Shown: in pieces, positions 11,801 to 21,280 of the stretch
Layout: the number at the start of each line of letters is the position of its first letter
Numbering within the stretch: the stretch's first letter is position 1
Source of the DNA: Usnea hakonensis
Lineage: Eukaryota > Ascomycota > Lecanoromycetes > Lecanorales > Parmeliaceae
Direction of reading: 5' to 3'
Assembly: GCA_013423325.1 (NCBI GenBank)
Contig: BLJB01000048.1
Span: forward strand, 170,232-234,231
DNA length: 64,000 nt
The notes under the pieces: model-generated
Databases searched by the model: none
Told to the model about the DNA's origin: nothing
Seen by the model: only the letters and a program-made list of their open reading frames with translations
Program-made: the position numbers and the translations under genes

Positions 11801-12985
11801 TTTCCTGTTTGAAAAGTTGAAATTCAATGACAACTCGAACAATGAGGTGGGAAGCTCTACATCTATCTATCTAAACAAATACGTGTCTAACAAATATAGA
11901 TCTCGGATTGCCACTATGTCGCCACACTCATGGCGGGATTAGCAGAAAGTCTAGCCTCGAAAGCGCCGTTTCCAACAAACGATCCTGACGATCTAGAAGA
12001 TAGCGGTGGAGATAATGAGAACTTCCTCAATGCTTGTCTAGAAGAGATCGATCGACACCAACGAATCGATGAATGGATTCCTTCCTACCACAACATACTC
12101 TCAACTACTGCTCTCGACTGCAAGCGAAGCTTGGCTAAAGCCGGTATTATCCAGACCAAGCCGGCAGATTTCCTACAGTACACATCAGATGGCGCTTCAG
12201 AGTACCTGCGGCTTGGTGCCTTCTCTAATGTCATGGCTTTGGGGTTGACGAAAAATGATGCTATCCTTCGTTGGTTCCTTTTCGTCCTGGGTACAGATCC
12301 TTCAATATTTATTCGAGAAAATATGCTCCGGATATTTGGTAGGACTCTTGGCGCTCTTGCAGTAGGTGAGCACTTGGATGTTGCCAAAGACCAAGCTGCT
12401 CAGCTTGATGGTCTCATCATTGAACAAGAATCAACCACCGAAGCCCGACAAGCGGATCTGGCGCGGAAGCAGACAGTCGAAGGGGCGCTTAATGCTCTAA
12501 AGGATGAGCTATCCGGGAACTTGGTCTTGAAGAAAGAGCTGTGGAGGGCTATCGAATCACCAACCCTTTCTTTACGTCAACTAGGCGAGCTTCTCGAGAT
12601 CTGCGACTGGCTCTATGAACCAGACTCAAAGATCGTCGTGGTCCTCAGATATCCTCGATACTGGGAGCTGAAGAACCTGGGAAAAGGCAAAGTTCTCTTC
12701 AGCCGCACATCTCGCGTCCGCACTACCATACCTAAACCCAAAGCTGTCGTTGCCCATACCCAACCCATTCTTAAACGAGAGAACAGCATCCCTAATCCCG
12801 GCATGCAGCCACCGCGGAAATTAATGGTCAAGCCACCGAAGCCTCCTTTGCAAAGTACAGCGTCTGCTTCCTCTGTCACAAGGGTGGAGAGTGTGCCACC
12901 AAGTCCGGTACCAGAAGGGGAGAGTGCTAAGCCGAAGCTGAAGCTCAAATTCAAGGTTGGTGGCGGCGCAGGGAGCCCTCCGTGA
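8887..12985 (+). CDS. TAF2: TFIID subunit Taf2 (M1-aminopeptidase-like fold)
   Basis: Six exons encode a protein of about 1,250 residues with the Taf2 layout. An N-terminal domain starts GFSVSHQKVELDID and includes FVGWEEEDLRYPHAYTTN and GAACCLFPCVDN. A degenerate peptidase domain follows, and then a long alpha-helical C-terminal region. The zinc motif HExxH of M1 aminopeptidases is replaced by VHALAVQW, so the protein should lack peptidase activity, as is known for Taf2. Taf2 binds core promoter initiator DNA and joins TFIID with Taf8. The C-terminus is Pro/Lys-rich, with a KPKLKLKFKVGG tail. The start ATG at 8887 is 282 bp from the divergent thioredoxin-fold gene's likely start at 8605. No internal stops or lost splice sites were seen. 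Confidence 0.95.
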
Positions 12986-13853
12986 AGTATCAAGCTTCCA
13001 GCAATAAATTACAATGCATTCTGGCGTTCACGCTTTAGTAGGAAAGGCTTGTTGAGGTGCGATACCCAAATGCAGTTCGTGCAGGTACACTAGAGCGCTC
13101 ATTTTGGAGCGAGCGCTGAATCTCATTGACCGTTTTGACGGTGGGGAATTATGGGCAAGGTGGTCACGACTTAAAAGGGCAGAGTGGACTCTACTCTCCA
13201 AGGCTTAGGGACAGATGCATTAAGTGTAGAACATAGGATAATTCGCGTGAGAACTTTTTACCAAGCACAATCCGCAAAATCCATGACTGGGGACCCATCT
13301 CAGCACTCCATCTCACCAAACCAGACTTGACACAAATTGAGAGATATCAAAACTACATGCTTCCCACTAATACCATGAGCAGATGGAAAGGAAACAAGGA
13401 AGAAAGTATCATAAACCTCAATAAAAAGCAGTGTGATGTATGCCTAAAGCGAACCCCAACGAACAGCATCAACGTCAGCAGTGCCGGGGATTTAGAAAGG
13501 CAACTCCCTCTGCGTCATACTCGGCAATGTGCATCTCAAGATGGGAGTGCACTCGAGGGCAAGAGTATATTGAGGACGCGATTGCGGGTCTTGCGGTTAC
13601 TTTATGATTTGGGGTCTACGAGTAGGGTACGTGATCAGGGGGGTTGACAGAGAGAGAGAGAGAGAGAGAGAGAGATTGGACGTTTTATTCCTTTGGAATG
13701 ATTCGTTAACAGTAGATATGACTACTTTCATTTGCTTGAAAGTAGAGTAATTGTGGAAGCAAATTGAAGGCTGCGAGGGAAAATTTAAGGCGGCGCGGAA
13801 ATGTTCCGCTGAAGCATTAGTCTGGATGTTCATTCACCTCTCAGCTTCTTGAA
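12986..13853. other. Intergenic region with an AG microsatellite
   Basis: This 868-bp gap lies between Taf2 and the next same-strand gene. It holds a run of about 14 AG dinucleotides near 13648-13675. A 106-codon open frame at 13327-13647 has no recognisable domain and is not called. Confidence 0.5.
13648..13675. repeat. AG dinucleotide microsatellite
   Basis: An uninterrupted run of about 14 AG units lies 180 bp upstream of the next start codon. It is a probable length-variable site, and polypurine tracts of this kind can also act as promoter elements in fungi. Confidence 0.9.
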
Positions 13854-14684
13854 ATGTTTCCCGTACCATCCATCGATGCAAGTTGTGGGCAGCGGACTCG
13901 TAATAAGGCAAATGCCCATGGCAAGTCCGCTGCAGATCCCTACTGTGACAGAGGTCCGTCTCTTCCCATCTCCGACGGATTCGCTCCGCTGACACTAGTG
14001 ACTCAGGAAGATCTCTATGCCTTTCATGCTCGTATCTTTGGATCCTCGGCTCCCATACAGCGTTCTTGCACGGAACAAGACTTTTACTATGACGCTACGA
14101 ACAAAGAAGGTTTTCAAGCAGAAGACGATGATCTGGGATACTATCCTGATGGCAACAAGAGGACCCTAACCGACGAGCAAATCGCTATGTTCAGACACAG
14201 CGAGATCTATTCTATATTGAGAGAAAGACAGGTGCGAAAAGAAAATCTGGAAGCAGATGGAGGCGGTCAGTCTGAGACCGTAGCTTCTCAGCCAGAAGGA
14301 CCCGAAGCCACCACGTTACCGGACGAGGAACAAGGGGTGCAAATTGGTCCAGAAGCAAAGGAGGTTTTCACGACAGTTTCGGAAACCACTCCACAACATC
14401 TGGAGGCTACTCATCTGGCTGGGAAGCGAAAGAGAGGAGAGGCAGATACCGCTCACTTACACGGCAGAAAGTACGCTTCTCGAAGCACCAGAGGTCTCGT
14501 AAGGGAGCTCGATTCAGCCGCTGCAGAAGATCAGACCTTAGACTACGGTGAGGAGCCTTCTATCGCCGAAGAAGTCAAGCAAAATGAACTTGCAATCCCA
14601 CAGGCCCAAGAGAAGGATCCCCAAAGCCAAGTAGGCCCATCTGAGGGGAGAAGAATTTGGTGGCCAATCATCGAGGCACCTTGA
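13854..14684 (+). CDS. Conserved fungal protein of unknown function, DUF3807-like
   Basis: A single-exon frame of 276 codons has an N-terminal conserved part: LVTQEDLYAFHARIFGSS, then QDFYYDATNKEGF and DLGYYPDGNKRTLTDEQIAMF with FRHSEIYSILRERQVRKE. This resembles the fungal family I know as DUF3807, although I cannot confirm that by search. The rest is acidic and low-complexity, with a basic KRKRGE patch suggesting nuclear location. The frame ends GRRIWWPIIEAP-stop. Immediately after, the +1 frame stays open to 14826 and encodes a Pro/Arg-rich peptide starting FETPRVTPPWREP that looks coding. Either a frameshift has truncated the protein by about 45 residues or a weak intron (GTAGGC donor near 14627, TTTGAG acceptor near 14692) removes the stop; this splice would keep frame. 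Confidence 0.7.
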   Translation: MFPVPSIDASCGQRTRNKANAHGKSAADPYCDRGPSLPISDGFAPLTLVTQEDLYAFHARIFGSSAPIQRSCTEQDFYYDATNKEGFQAEDDDLGYYPDGNKRTLTDEQIAMFRHSEIYSILRERQVRKENLEADGGGQSETVASQPEGPEATTLPDEEQGVQIGPEAKEVFTTVSETTPQHLEATHLAGKRKRGEADTAHLHGRKYASRSTRGLVRELDSAAAEDQTLDYGEEPSIAEEVKQNELAIPQAQEKDPQSQVGPSEGRRIWWPIIEAP

Positions 14685-15674
14685 ATTTGAGACCCCGCGC
14701 GTGACTCCTCCTTGGAGAGAGCCTGATAGTATCACAAATTCTAGGCCGGGACGTCCAGCTGCACGTTCCTCCGCACTGTTCCCGACCTTAAGAGCCGTGC
14801 TACCTGTGAAGAGTCTCAATTCTTGAAGGCAAGTTCAACCCTCATCATTCTTTCCGTCCAACCTTTTACATTATATGATGAAACACCAATATCGTCATCC
14901 TTAGTCGGACAATCTGCAGACTTCTGCAAACCCATACATGCGTCTTGGCTAAGGCTCAAAACAATGTGTGGGGGGAGCGAAGCCGATCATGGCGAACCAT
15001 AATCTTCTCTCTGACATACATCATCCTCACCTTGCCCATACAAAGTATTTGCCTTCGCGGTACCACTGCTAACACTCGATTGGAAAGATTCTCCCCTCTC
15101 GGCAAGGATTTTGTCACAGTATAGCTTAGCATAGAATAGGACACCACATGCAGATCGATTGCACTCTTCGTCTGTAGCTACAAAATGTGAGCGACCAAGC
15201 TCCTCGCTACCCGCCCGGCCAATTATCTCGATGATGCATCACCACTGTCATTCACGTTTTCCACGCGAGCTGGCGCCATTGACCCAAATGACGTCGCTGG
15301 TATGACAGGCGCTATCAAACACAGAATAATTTCTGAAATGTTACTTCACGCTCTGCTTGCGAGTATTCCGAGAGTTTTGCAAGGTCGCGTCAATAGCAGT
15401 CAAACTGAACTGTAGTCAATCGAAATTTCGAGACCTAAATGTCTAAGAGCCATCTCACTCCTCTTTCTCGATTCTTATATATCAAACCATGAATCCATAC
15501 AGCGTCGCGTCCCTCATCATTATAATCATCGTCATCGTATCGGTATGGCTTAATCAACGTACCGCTCAATCAAATGTGCCGTGAGATCTCGTCACTCATC
15601 TCTCATCTCCCATCGCGGCGTTCACCACACGTAACACATAGTCTACATCCTCCTTCCCCAGACCTCTCCACTCC
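14685..15674. other. Convergent intergenic region
   Basis: The gap lies between the 3' ends of the DUF3807-like gene and the IQ-motif gene. Bases 14685-14826 carry the possible frameshifted tail of the former. A 31-codon hydrophobic frame lies at 15489-15584 and is listed separately. From about 15590 the DNA becomes strongly C-rich on the + strand. I recognise nothing else. Confidence 0.5.
15489..15584 (+). CDS. Candidate single-pass membrane micropeptide
   Basis: A 31-codon frame starts at an ATG 9-15 bases after a TTATATAT motif. It encodes MNPYSVASL, then a run of Ile/Val residues long enough for one membrane span (about residues 8-20), then WLNQRTAQSNVP-stop. The organisation (short polar start, one hydrophobic helix, polar tail) is that of small ER or mitochondrial membrane subunits. 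I do not recognise it as Ost4, Pmp3 or another known tiny protein. It could equally be a chance frame in a spacer, or a first exon. The ATCATC-type triplets coding the Ile run are a mild low-complexity signal that tempers confidence. Confidence 0.3.
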   Translation: MNPYSVASLIIIIIVIVSVWLNQRTAQSNVP

Positions 15675-17435
15675 TCACTTCCCCCCCTCCGCCCCTCCCT
15701 CCCCCTTGAAACTCAACACCCTCAACCCCTCCCTCAACCCCTTCAACCTCCCCTTCGTCTTCATATACGTCTCAATCCCCACCATAGCCGCCAAACTCCC
15801 CCCCACCGCCGTCATCCCCATATCCACCCCCCGCGCCTGCAAACTCTTGATAAACACCCTCAGATTATGACTCGGCGTGCGATAATGGCCCGAGCGCGGC
15901 TGCAGGATGCGCAATTGCCCGTTTTTGACGGTGATGAGGCCCGCGGCGGAGATGCGGGAGCCGCGGAGGAAGGAGGAGTGCTGGAAGGCGCCGGATTGTT
16001 TGATGCCGATGTAGAGGTTGTTGTTGGTGTCGGCGACGAAGATCCATTTCTGTTTTTGTTTCGGTTGCGGTTTTGGCGGTGGGGGTTGCTTGGGGGTTGA
16101 TTTGGTGTGGAAGAGGTCGTGGAAGGAGGTGTGGCGCGGCGGGGTGGTGGGTGAGGTTGGGGAGGCGGGGGTTTGGGGGGGTTGTTCTTCGCGTGTCTCC
16201 TTTGTCGTGGTCTTCTTTGGATTTGGTGGAGAGGGGTCCGTTGTCGAAGAGATATCTGGGTCCTCTTCCTTATTGGACAGACCGCTCGACTCGCTCGACC
16301 CCCTGTACGGCGCCGGTCGATGGGCCCATGGCGGGGTCGGGTCGTCCACCCTGACAATACCACGCACGGAATCCTTCCACCTGTCACTAGTATCCACGCG
16401 CATTCCATCCTTGCGCCAGCAAAGTTTGCCCTCCCCATCAACCATGACCTCATAAAGCCTCCTCTCCTCCTTGCCCAAATACCGGACCTGCATATTCTCC
16501 AACCGTTCCCTCGAGCACTTCTCCACCACCGCATCCTTCCCCTCCCCCTCATCCAACCAGTAAAAGAAATTCTCCGTCGTCGCGGCCTCTTTCCACGCCT
16601 TGTGGTATTTCCGCAAGTTGCTCCCATATCGATGCTTCACGTCTACCATCTCGAGGAAGTAGGATAGATCCATCTGCTTGGCGCTGTCGACCCTGTCTAG
16701 CTTTTCCGCGAGGCGCTTCTTCTGCCGAATATGACGGGCTTCGCCTTGCCGGTTGTGGGAGGGATTCGAGGTGTCGTTTTCGGAGGTGGAGGATGAGAGG
16801 GAGGGTTCCTCGTCGCCGCCTGCCCGGCGGGCAATTTTGCCGACGCGCGACCATTTCTGGCGGGCTTCGGTGCGGTTGAGGCCAGGGCTGGAGGTGGGAT
16901 CGGTGCCTGTGCCATTTTCGATGGGAAGGGTTTTAGAGGAGCGGGGGCGCGGGGTGGTGAGGGCGAGGTATTGGGCCTCTTTCACTGCCTTTGGAGAGGA
17001 GTGTTAGCGCTGGTTGATCGAATTGAAACGCACCGAGATATAAGATTTGCGTACTTCGGTCCATCTCGAGGAAGGATCTAAGCGCAATCCCCTCAGCTGT
17101 CTCCGCGCCCTGTGGCCTCTGTATGTCCTTTGAAGGACTCGGGCCGCGGTGGACTCTTCATGTTGGAGTCGTGCGGTGTCTGGCGATTGCTCTGTAGATT
17201 GGTATTTCTTCTGAACTTCGCGTTCTTTCTTGTCCTGGATCTCGGCAATTGAATTCATGTCGAAGTAGGTGATGGGCAATCCCTCGGAGATTTCGGAAGT
17301 ACTATCAGAGTGGGGAAGGTTCGGAACTTCGGATTTGATCGAAGCGGGGCTTGGCGGGGCCAGTCGAATGGATTTTTCCGATATTAATCTTTCTGTTGTT
17401 GAAACATATATTGAAAATAGTGGCAAACATTCCAT
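15675..17435 (-). CDS. IQ calmodulin-binding-motif protein
   Basis: Two exons (17435-17055 and 16988-15675) encode about 565 residues. The first carries an IQ-type helix, STAARVLQRTYRGHRARRQLRG, followed by RLDPSSRWTE. The splice GAA|GTACGC to AAAG|GCAGTG gives RWTEAVKEAQY, which fits the family better than the later GTGCGT donor. The middle has a conserved block with EMVDVKHRYGSNLRKYHKAW and WLDEGEGKDAV. A Pro/Thr-rich linker follows, then a conserved C-terminal domain with WIFVADTNNNLYIGIKQ, GAFQHSSFLRGSRISAAG and SGHYRTPSHNLRVF. Fungal proteins of this plan are annotated as calmodulin-binding IQ proteins; I know no reaction. The start codon is uncertain because inner ATGs also exist, for example the one beginning MNSIAEIQ. 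Base composition on the coding strand switches sharply along exon 2. Confidence 0.8.
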
Positions 17436-17974
17436 CGAGCAGGGCGGCCCAAATGGTGTAGTGGTGGAATTGCAAAGATGTTTAGACGGGACTATAAAGT
17501 GATGGCCTTACATCGCTCTTCTCTACTCGTCAGCCTAGTACACAGCTTCGCACTAGCTCGATCTTTTTGCTCCTTGGTTCGACCCCGACTTTGGGCCAGC
17601 TTTTACTTTACACTGAATTTCTTTTTTGGAGCTGGAATTTTACGCAAAACTTCAGAGGGTGAATCGTTCTAAGTTATTTGCCCAACCTATAGCAATTTGA
17701 GCAACCCTGACACTGTTACATGAATCCTGGAGTCCGTTTTTCTCTTCTGTGATTTGCCCAACCCGGAAATCTGTCGATGAGGGTTTACATAGCACCAACG
17801 CAACTAGGCTCTTAGCGAGGTATACATGATTTGGGTACACATCTCAGTAAGGCACGTACTAGATCCTATAACGGACGTCTCCAGGATATATTACCATACC
17901 CTTCATGTCCCACCTGCTGCTTTGTGAACTAGTGGTGGTTTTCTCGCCGCTATAGGCCAACAATGACCTATCGC

Positions 17975-19065
17975 TTACGGGCAACACAGCATACTTCGAT
18001 CCTCTTGATCTTCTTCTGGCGCCGAAACAGGGAAATTCCTGAAGTAAGCCTCCATATATGGCCTCCCGATTTTGTGCCGAGCCAGTCGCCACGGTGCAAG
18101 GTCCCCCATTGACTTACTCAAGCAGACGAGCAGTGAGTTGACTTGCCTTACATTCATTATGAGCATAGAGGCATGCGGCATCGTACAACACCGGCCTCCC
18201 ATTCTCAGCATCAATTGAAACGTTGCCAGAATACAGATGTCCGGGTACAAGACTTGGCTTAATTTGCCTACCCCCAGTCTCAAGCGGTCGAAGTAATCGA
18301 GGAACCACCCTCTTCATTGTCTTTCCAAACAGATCTCTCAATTATTCGTCTGGGCCTTGTGATTCCTCTATCGACGTCATCAATCTTTCCATCGAACGTG
18401 TAAAGAAGACCTCCCACGAATCTGTCCAGGTATGGGAATGAGGCATTTGGCCCATGTACGTTGGGACTGGAAACCCATACTTGCCATTGGGCGAGCTGCC
18501 TTTCGCATGAAGCTCGGCGATCGTGGTGGTGAAGTTTTGGACATCTGGCACTTCATTTATGACATGGACGAAGTGACAGAGAAAGAATTGAATGTCGGGA
18601 TTCGAAGCATAGGTACCCCATGCAACGGGGGTAGGAGTCGATTTTGGGATGACTTGGTGCAAGGCTGTCATGGAGATGAATTCACCCGACACCATGGCTT
18701 TTCCGATGTCGCCTTGGGCTACCTGCTCATTAGGAGACTCTGTCAGTACTGAAGACTCTTGATACAAGAATATTCAATTAAAGTCTAAGTGCTACCTACC
18801 TTTATAAGGAAAGACTTTGAGGAGCGGTCTGCCCCCTCCGTTCGAATCTCGGCTGTCCGTGTCCAACGAATCCTTCCATGGGGTAAGGCTCCCACGACTT
18901 GAGTGCCTTTTGGAAGTCCTGAACGTCATATTGTTACGAAACTTATATTCTGAGATTGTCTTGCAAAGACTCACTCCCTGCAACATTATCATCGACGAAT
19001 TGTATCCATCTCTCGTCCACTTCGTTTTCTCGACTCCAAAATTTCCACCTATCCTCTTGGGCCAT
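17975..19065 (-). pseudogene. Decayed fructosamine/ketosamine-3-kinase-family gene
   Basis: Spliced 5' exons still read well. MAQEDRWKFWSREN leads through GTGAGT and CAG splice sites to GRLPKGTQVVGALPHGRIRW and SFLIK. A second intron then joins VAQGDIGKAMVSGEFISM, PVAWGTYASNPDIQFFLC, GKYGFPVPTYMGQ and WTDSWEVFFTR, all typical of the PF03881 kinase family. The frame then meets an in-frame TAA at 18344-18342 and continues in the same frame with LRDLFGKTMKRVVPRLLRPL and IKPSL. The family's catalytic HGDLW is replaced by PGHLY, so both the His and the catalytic Asp are gone. Further on, the frame breaks after LYAHNE before a recognisable WRLARHKIGRPYMEAYF segment. Intact proteins would phosphorylate ketosamines to trigger protein deglycation. 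The combined lesions argue for a pseudogene. Confidence 0.88.
18342..18344 (-). other. In-frame stop inside the kinase pseudogene
   Basis: This TAA interrupts an otherwise continuous frame between EESQGPDE and LRDLFGK. Relatives normally have Glu or a similar residue here, so a single-base change such as GAA to TAA would explain it. No GT-AG pair of plausible length removes it. Confidence 0.85.
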
Positions 19066-19549
19066 CGTACGGTGTTAATATAGATGAACTGAGACTCAAT
19101 AAATTTGCATTTCGATATGGATGAAACAACAATTACGAAGGTCAAATGTATGTGTAGCGCCAAGCCACGCTAGCCCCTTTTGGGCGATGCTGTGTTTGAG
19201 ACTTGAACCCAGGACAACCATGTAGATTGATCTCTTCCACATACATACCATGATAGATAGCATTCATTCTATGGATTATCACTAGGTGGCGAGATGTTGC
19301 GGCGAAATGAATTGCATAATGTGATTGTTCAAGATTGTGATTACAAGAATGGGCTTGCCAAAGCAGAAAGAAACAGACATGGATGACTGGCTGTCGTTCT
19401 GGCGTGTTGCCACTTGAAGATGGAACAAGAAGGTGATTGCCGCAATAGAAGATTAGTGCGAATAAGCAGCGTGTTGATATACGAAAAGGTCTTGACCCCC
19501 GGCCCATTCCCGTCCGTCGGTCCCTTGTGGCTGCCTGTCAAACGTCATT

Positions 19550-21280
19550 TCAGGGCTGGCCGACTGCAGCACCTGGGAACTCTGCCGCAAACGCATCATC
19601 ATAGTTCGCTAGATGACCGTATATATATTAGCATACCCCAGCGCCTCACGTAAAAATCTCTCGCAGGCTCAACTCACCAATCTTAGCACAACTCGGATCG
19701 ACAAGGGGTGATATCTTTGATTGCAACAAATTCAAAGCTCCACCAAGCGCATCTCCAAGCGCCTCACTCCTCAGAAAATCCGGCACGATCGCCAACGTCA
19801 GCTGGTAGAGGAAGCAGACGAATTTCTTCGGGTCGGTAAGGTCGGAAGTCTGGTAGACGCCGCCGGTGATGTTGCCGAGGTCGACGCCTGTGAAGGTGTT
19901 GACTTCGCCGGTGTTGCCCCCAACCGAGAGGGCCCCGGGGACCACGGCGGCCATTTGCACGAGGTCGGTGGCAAAGGACGCGGCGCTGTAATCGTTGACG
20001 GCGCCGAGAGGGCGGCGGTACCTGAGCTTGGATTAGATAAACGTGCATGATTCTGCGGTTCATGATAGTACCAATTATCTGGGATGCGTTCGTAGCCGGG
20101 AGTGTATGCTAGCGTGCCATCTGCTGCTTCGGTGATTGCGAAGAAGGATTTGAGAGTTTCCTTGTCTAGTAGGCCGTTTGGGTACTCGGCAGAGTGGTTT
20201 GACATCAAGGCCGCTGTGTTGGATGAGCAAGGATGTGTCTATCGAGTGGGGAGGCAACGTACGAATGAAAGTGTGCGCAGCATTGGCCACTCCTATACTT
20301 GCAAACGGTGCGTAGAAAAAATACGGATTCGTGTTCAAAGAGTTTTCAAAGGTATACTTTCGATGTTGTATGCTATATGGTGTATATGAATTAGCACTTT
20401 GATAGGATATCAAATTGGAAGGACAGTGGACGCACAGCGTTGCCAGGTCGTAATTGGGGACTGCAGATGTGCTTTGCAGTTCATACAACGCTTTGAACTT
20501 TGGAAGTTCCAAGTCCTATAGGAACTGCATAAGTAGAAATGACCAGACCAAGTTGATATATTCTCGTCCTTACTGAGACGTCACCGTTGTAAAGATAATA
20601 ATCTACTTTCGCGATGAGCAACAGAAGATAGAAATCTCTCTTAGTGTGGGATTTACCACCGCGTGTGACACTCGCATCACTTTCAAATTTGTTGTGACTG
20701 CCTGATAGGCCATCGCCAGCGCCGAGGATAGGCGATGTCAACGTCTGCGGCTGTTTTCCTCCAATACTCCATGTATCCGCACTAATGTCGTATTAGCATT
20801 CACACATTACCGACAAATCCAGACAACAGCGTCACTTACACAACGTCCCCATCGATAAGTGTAGCATACACCGTTAATAGAGTCCCGAGATCCGCACCAA
20901 GACCTGCTTGAGGTTATATTCAAGTATCAGCTTCTCGAGTCTCAACACCGACCGTAGACCTGCTCGGTCGCACTTTGACCGACGGCAAGGGGAACAACGC
21001 CGCTGTGGGGGAAGTAGCCATGGTTGGCAAGGGCGTTAAGACCAGGACAGGGACCACGGAGATCATTAGGTCCCGGAGCAACCCAAGCATATTCTCCAGT
21101 AACGTCGATCAATTGATTTTCATTGAAAGTGGTGAAAGGAACATTTCCCGGTCCACTCTGTCTTTGCTCAAGTTGTTTCTCTATAGACTCGGGATCCTCG
21201 AGTGCTCGTTCTGCGTAGGGACAGAGCGCTGAGCTTGTGGAGGAGAAGGCAAGCCCCAGGACAGCGTAGGTAAACTTCAT
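19550..21280 (-). CDS. Secreted haem-thiolate peroxidase (chloroperoxidase/unspecific peroxygenase family)
   Basis: Eight exons encode a protein of about 420 residues. A signal peptide of about 18 residues (MKFTYAVLGLAF...) indicates secretion. The haem-ligand motif PCPGLNALANHGYFPHSG has its proximal Cys at about residue 78. The distal region includes FESDASVTR, corresponding to the acidic motif of these enzymes. Later blocks include TFENSLNTNPYFFYAPFASIG and GALSVGGNTGEVNTFTGVD. The final splice (GTGAGT at the Ile codon to a TAG before CGAACTAT) replaces a premature readthrough end and gives ANYDDAFAAEFPGAA with stop at 19552-19550. Family enzymes use H2O2 to oxidise or halogenate aromatic and aliphatic substrates outside the cell; the substrate here is unknown. 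It sits beside a kinase pseudogene and a gene-poor stretch, an accessory context. Confidence 0.92.

Noticed and set aside
13327..13647. 106-codon frame between Taf2 and the DUF3807-like gene
   Set aside because: No conserved motif, no promoter context, and it runs up against the AG microsatellite.
16018..16667. Plus-strand frames of 90-164 codons within the IQ-protein gene
   Set aside because: They are compositional shadows of the Pro-rich minus-strand coding sequence.
17570..17600. tRNA-like internal B-box (GGTTCGACCCC)
   Set aside because: No matching A-box, acceptor stem or anticodon arm can be folded around it. Similar near-matches at about 19207 and 55028 fail in the same way.
19646..19675. 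Peroxidase ending at the readthrough stop near 19646
   Set aside because: A GTGAGT donor and TAG acceptor give a better family-like C-terminus ending at 19550.
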